A DNA stretch of 7,131 bases from positions 55,465 to 62,595 of the forward strand of contig WFMB01000086.1 of assembly GCA_009177185.1 (NCBI GenBank), written 5' to 3'. The notes under the pieces were generated by a model that had not been told where the DNA came from, made no database searches, and saw only the letters and a list, made by a program, of their open reading frames with translations. This document shows positions 5,978 through 7,131 of this stretch, one piece after another. The position numbers and the translations under genes are program-made. This DNA comes from Bacteroidales bacterium. Its GTDB lineage: Bacteria; Bacteroidota; Bacteroidia; Bacteroidales; Bacteroidaceae. Numbering within the stretch: the stretch's first letter is position 1; each line of letters starts with the position of its first letter.

Positions 5978-7131
5978 ATGCGCATGAAAAAGATACTGAC
6001 ATTCATGATTGCCTGTGCCGCCCTAACAGCCCATGCACAGACCGACAGCCTCGCACAGCAGGCACCAACAGCCTTCCCTCGCCTCACCCCGATTTCTTCC
6101 CACGAAGAACTGAATCAGGACGTGATGCAGCTCCAGTTCGACAAGGTTGATGCCGCCGTCAAGAAACTCGTCCAAGCCGCCAAACGCAAACGGCAGCCCG
6201 TGACGGAATACGACGACATATTGGACATCTGCCGCAAAGGCGAGAACGGCTTGCGCGGCGTTGACCGCGTGGTCATCGTCGATAGCGTGGTGGTCGATAA
6301 GAAGAACTTCCTCAGGGGCTATCCCCTCTCAGCCGACCTCGGCACGCTGACCCTCTCCGAACAGGGCGACATCGTGCAGTATCAGACCCAGCTCAACGGC
6401 ATCGTGCTCCGTCCCGAACGCACAGACAGCACCGACCTTCAGATTGTGCGCCACTACATAGAGAACCACCGCCTCGGCGAAGGCGAAGCCATCAAGGGAC
6501 TCGGCATCGAGGGTGACATCAACTATCCCTTCCTCATGCCCGACGGACAGACCTTCTACTTTGCCGCACGCAGCGACGACGGCTACGGCAACTACGACCT
6601 CTACGCCACTCGCTACGACAGCGACTCCAAGCGTTTCTATCAGGCAGAAAACATGGGCTTCCCCTACAACTCCTACGCCAACGACTACATGCTCGTCATC
6701 GACGAAACAGCCAACCTCGGATGGTTCGCCAGCGACCGCTACCAGCCCTCCGACAAGGTGTGCATCTACACCTTCATTCCCAACGAGTCGCGCCAAACCA
6801 TCGAGTACGAGACCACCGACCTCAGCCAGCTCCGTGTCGCCGCCTCGCTCCAATCCCTCGCCGCCATCCCCATGACCGACGGGCAGAAGCAAGCCACAGC
6901 CCAAGCCCTCCAACGCATCAAGCAACTCTCCGCCACAGCCACCACCACACGCCATCAAGACTTCGAGTTTGTCCTCAACGACAGCAAGACCTGCTACACC
7001 CTCGACGACTTCACCTCTTCCGAAGCAAAGAAAGCATGCAAGGAATGGCATCAGAAGACCAAGAACCTCGCCACCCTCTGCGAACAGCTACAGCAGACAC
7101 GAGACACCTCGCCCACTGCCCGTCAGCAGCT
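5978..7131 (+). CDS. Exported PD40-type beta-propeller protein, 3' end cut by window edge
   Basis: The frame is open from 5978 to the right edge (384 codons plus two bases), so the C-terminus is missing. Two in-frame ATGs, 5978 and 5984, are possible; the second gives the tidier MKKILTFMIACAALTAHA|Q signal peptide. C13 in MIAC is a weak lipobox candidate, so a lipoprotein is less likely but not excluded. Residues about 30-180 are mixed and charged, without a domain I can name. Residues 182-262 show two PD40/WD40-like strands: NYPFLMPDGQTFYFAARSDD with NYDLYATRYD, then ANDYMLVIDETANLGWFASDR, the pattern of TolB-like propellers in Bacteroidota envelope proteins. From about 300 the sequence turns helical and Gln/Ala/Thr-rich. 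It lies 21 nt after mutS2 with no terminator between, so it is probably in the same transcript. Envelope location is a fair inference; ligand and role are unknown. Confidence 0.87.
   Translation, partial: MRMKKILTFMIACAALTAHAQTDSLAQQAPTAFPRLTPISSHEELNQDVMQLQFDKVDAAVKKLVQAAKRKRQPVTEYDDILDICRKGENGLRGVDRVVIVDSVVVDKKNFLRGYPLSADLGTLTLSEQGDIVQYQTQLNGIVLRPERTDSTDLQIVRHYIENHRLGEGEAIKGLGIEGDINYPFLMPDGQTFYFAARSDDGYGNYDLYATRYDSDSKRFYQAENMGFPYNSYANDYMLVIDETANLGWFASDRYQPSDKVCIYTFIPNESRQTIEYETTDLSQLRVAASLQSLAAIPMTDGQKQATAQALQRIKQLSATATTTRHQDFEFVLNDSKTCYTLDDFTSSEAKKACKEWHQKTKNLATLCEQLQQTRDTSPTARQQ

Noticed and set aside
6329..7051. 240-aa minus-strand reading frame opposite the PD40 gene
   Set aside because: Val/Gly-rich shadow of the sense gene, which has a signal peptide and propeller motifs.

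Overview
The window looks like a Bacteroidota chromosome, most likely Prevotella or a close relative. The evidence is a perfect TAnnTTTG -7 promoter element on each strand, signal peptides ending in A-x-A|Q, weak or absent Shine-Dalgarno sequences, a BspA-type leucine-rich-repeat protein, a DUF4384-like protein and a PD40-type protein. The genus is an inference. No tRNA, rRNA, CRISPR array, insertion sequence or prophage gene is visible.

Left part (1-2429, minus strand, visibly A/T-richer): three closely spaced genes for exported proteins, separated by 30 and 18 bp. In order of transcription they are a 289-aa protein with an N-terminal LPP20/FlgT-N-like segment and a DUF4384-like beta domain, a 210-aa protein with a similar LPP20-like segment, and a BspA-type LRR protein that runs off the left edge. 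All three probably act in the periplasm or at the cell surface. Their exact function is not known to me.

Middle (2430-2933): the longest stretch without a gene, and the most interesting part of the window. A minus-strand promoter (TTTG, 18 nt, TACATTTG) is followed by about 300 nt with at least five good hairpins, ending at a stem followed by TTTTTGTTTT. Several stems contain G-U pairs on the minus-strand RNA that would be A-C mismatches on the plus strand, so the structure is strand-specific. I could not match it to 6S, SRP, tmRNA or RNase P RNA. It is either a stand-alone small RNA or a long, possibly switchable leader of the three-gene operon. A second promoter element, TATCTTTG, fires to the right and serves the plus-strand genes.

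Right part (2934-7131, plus strand, G/C-richer): a low-molecular-weight protein tyrosine phosphatase, MutS2 starting at a TTG codon 5 nt after the phosphatase stop, and, 21 nt after MutS2, an exported PD40-type beta-propeller protein cut by the right edge. The tight spacing suggests one transcript that joins a cytoplasmic phosphatase, a nucleic-acid or ribosome quality-control ATPase and an envelope protein.
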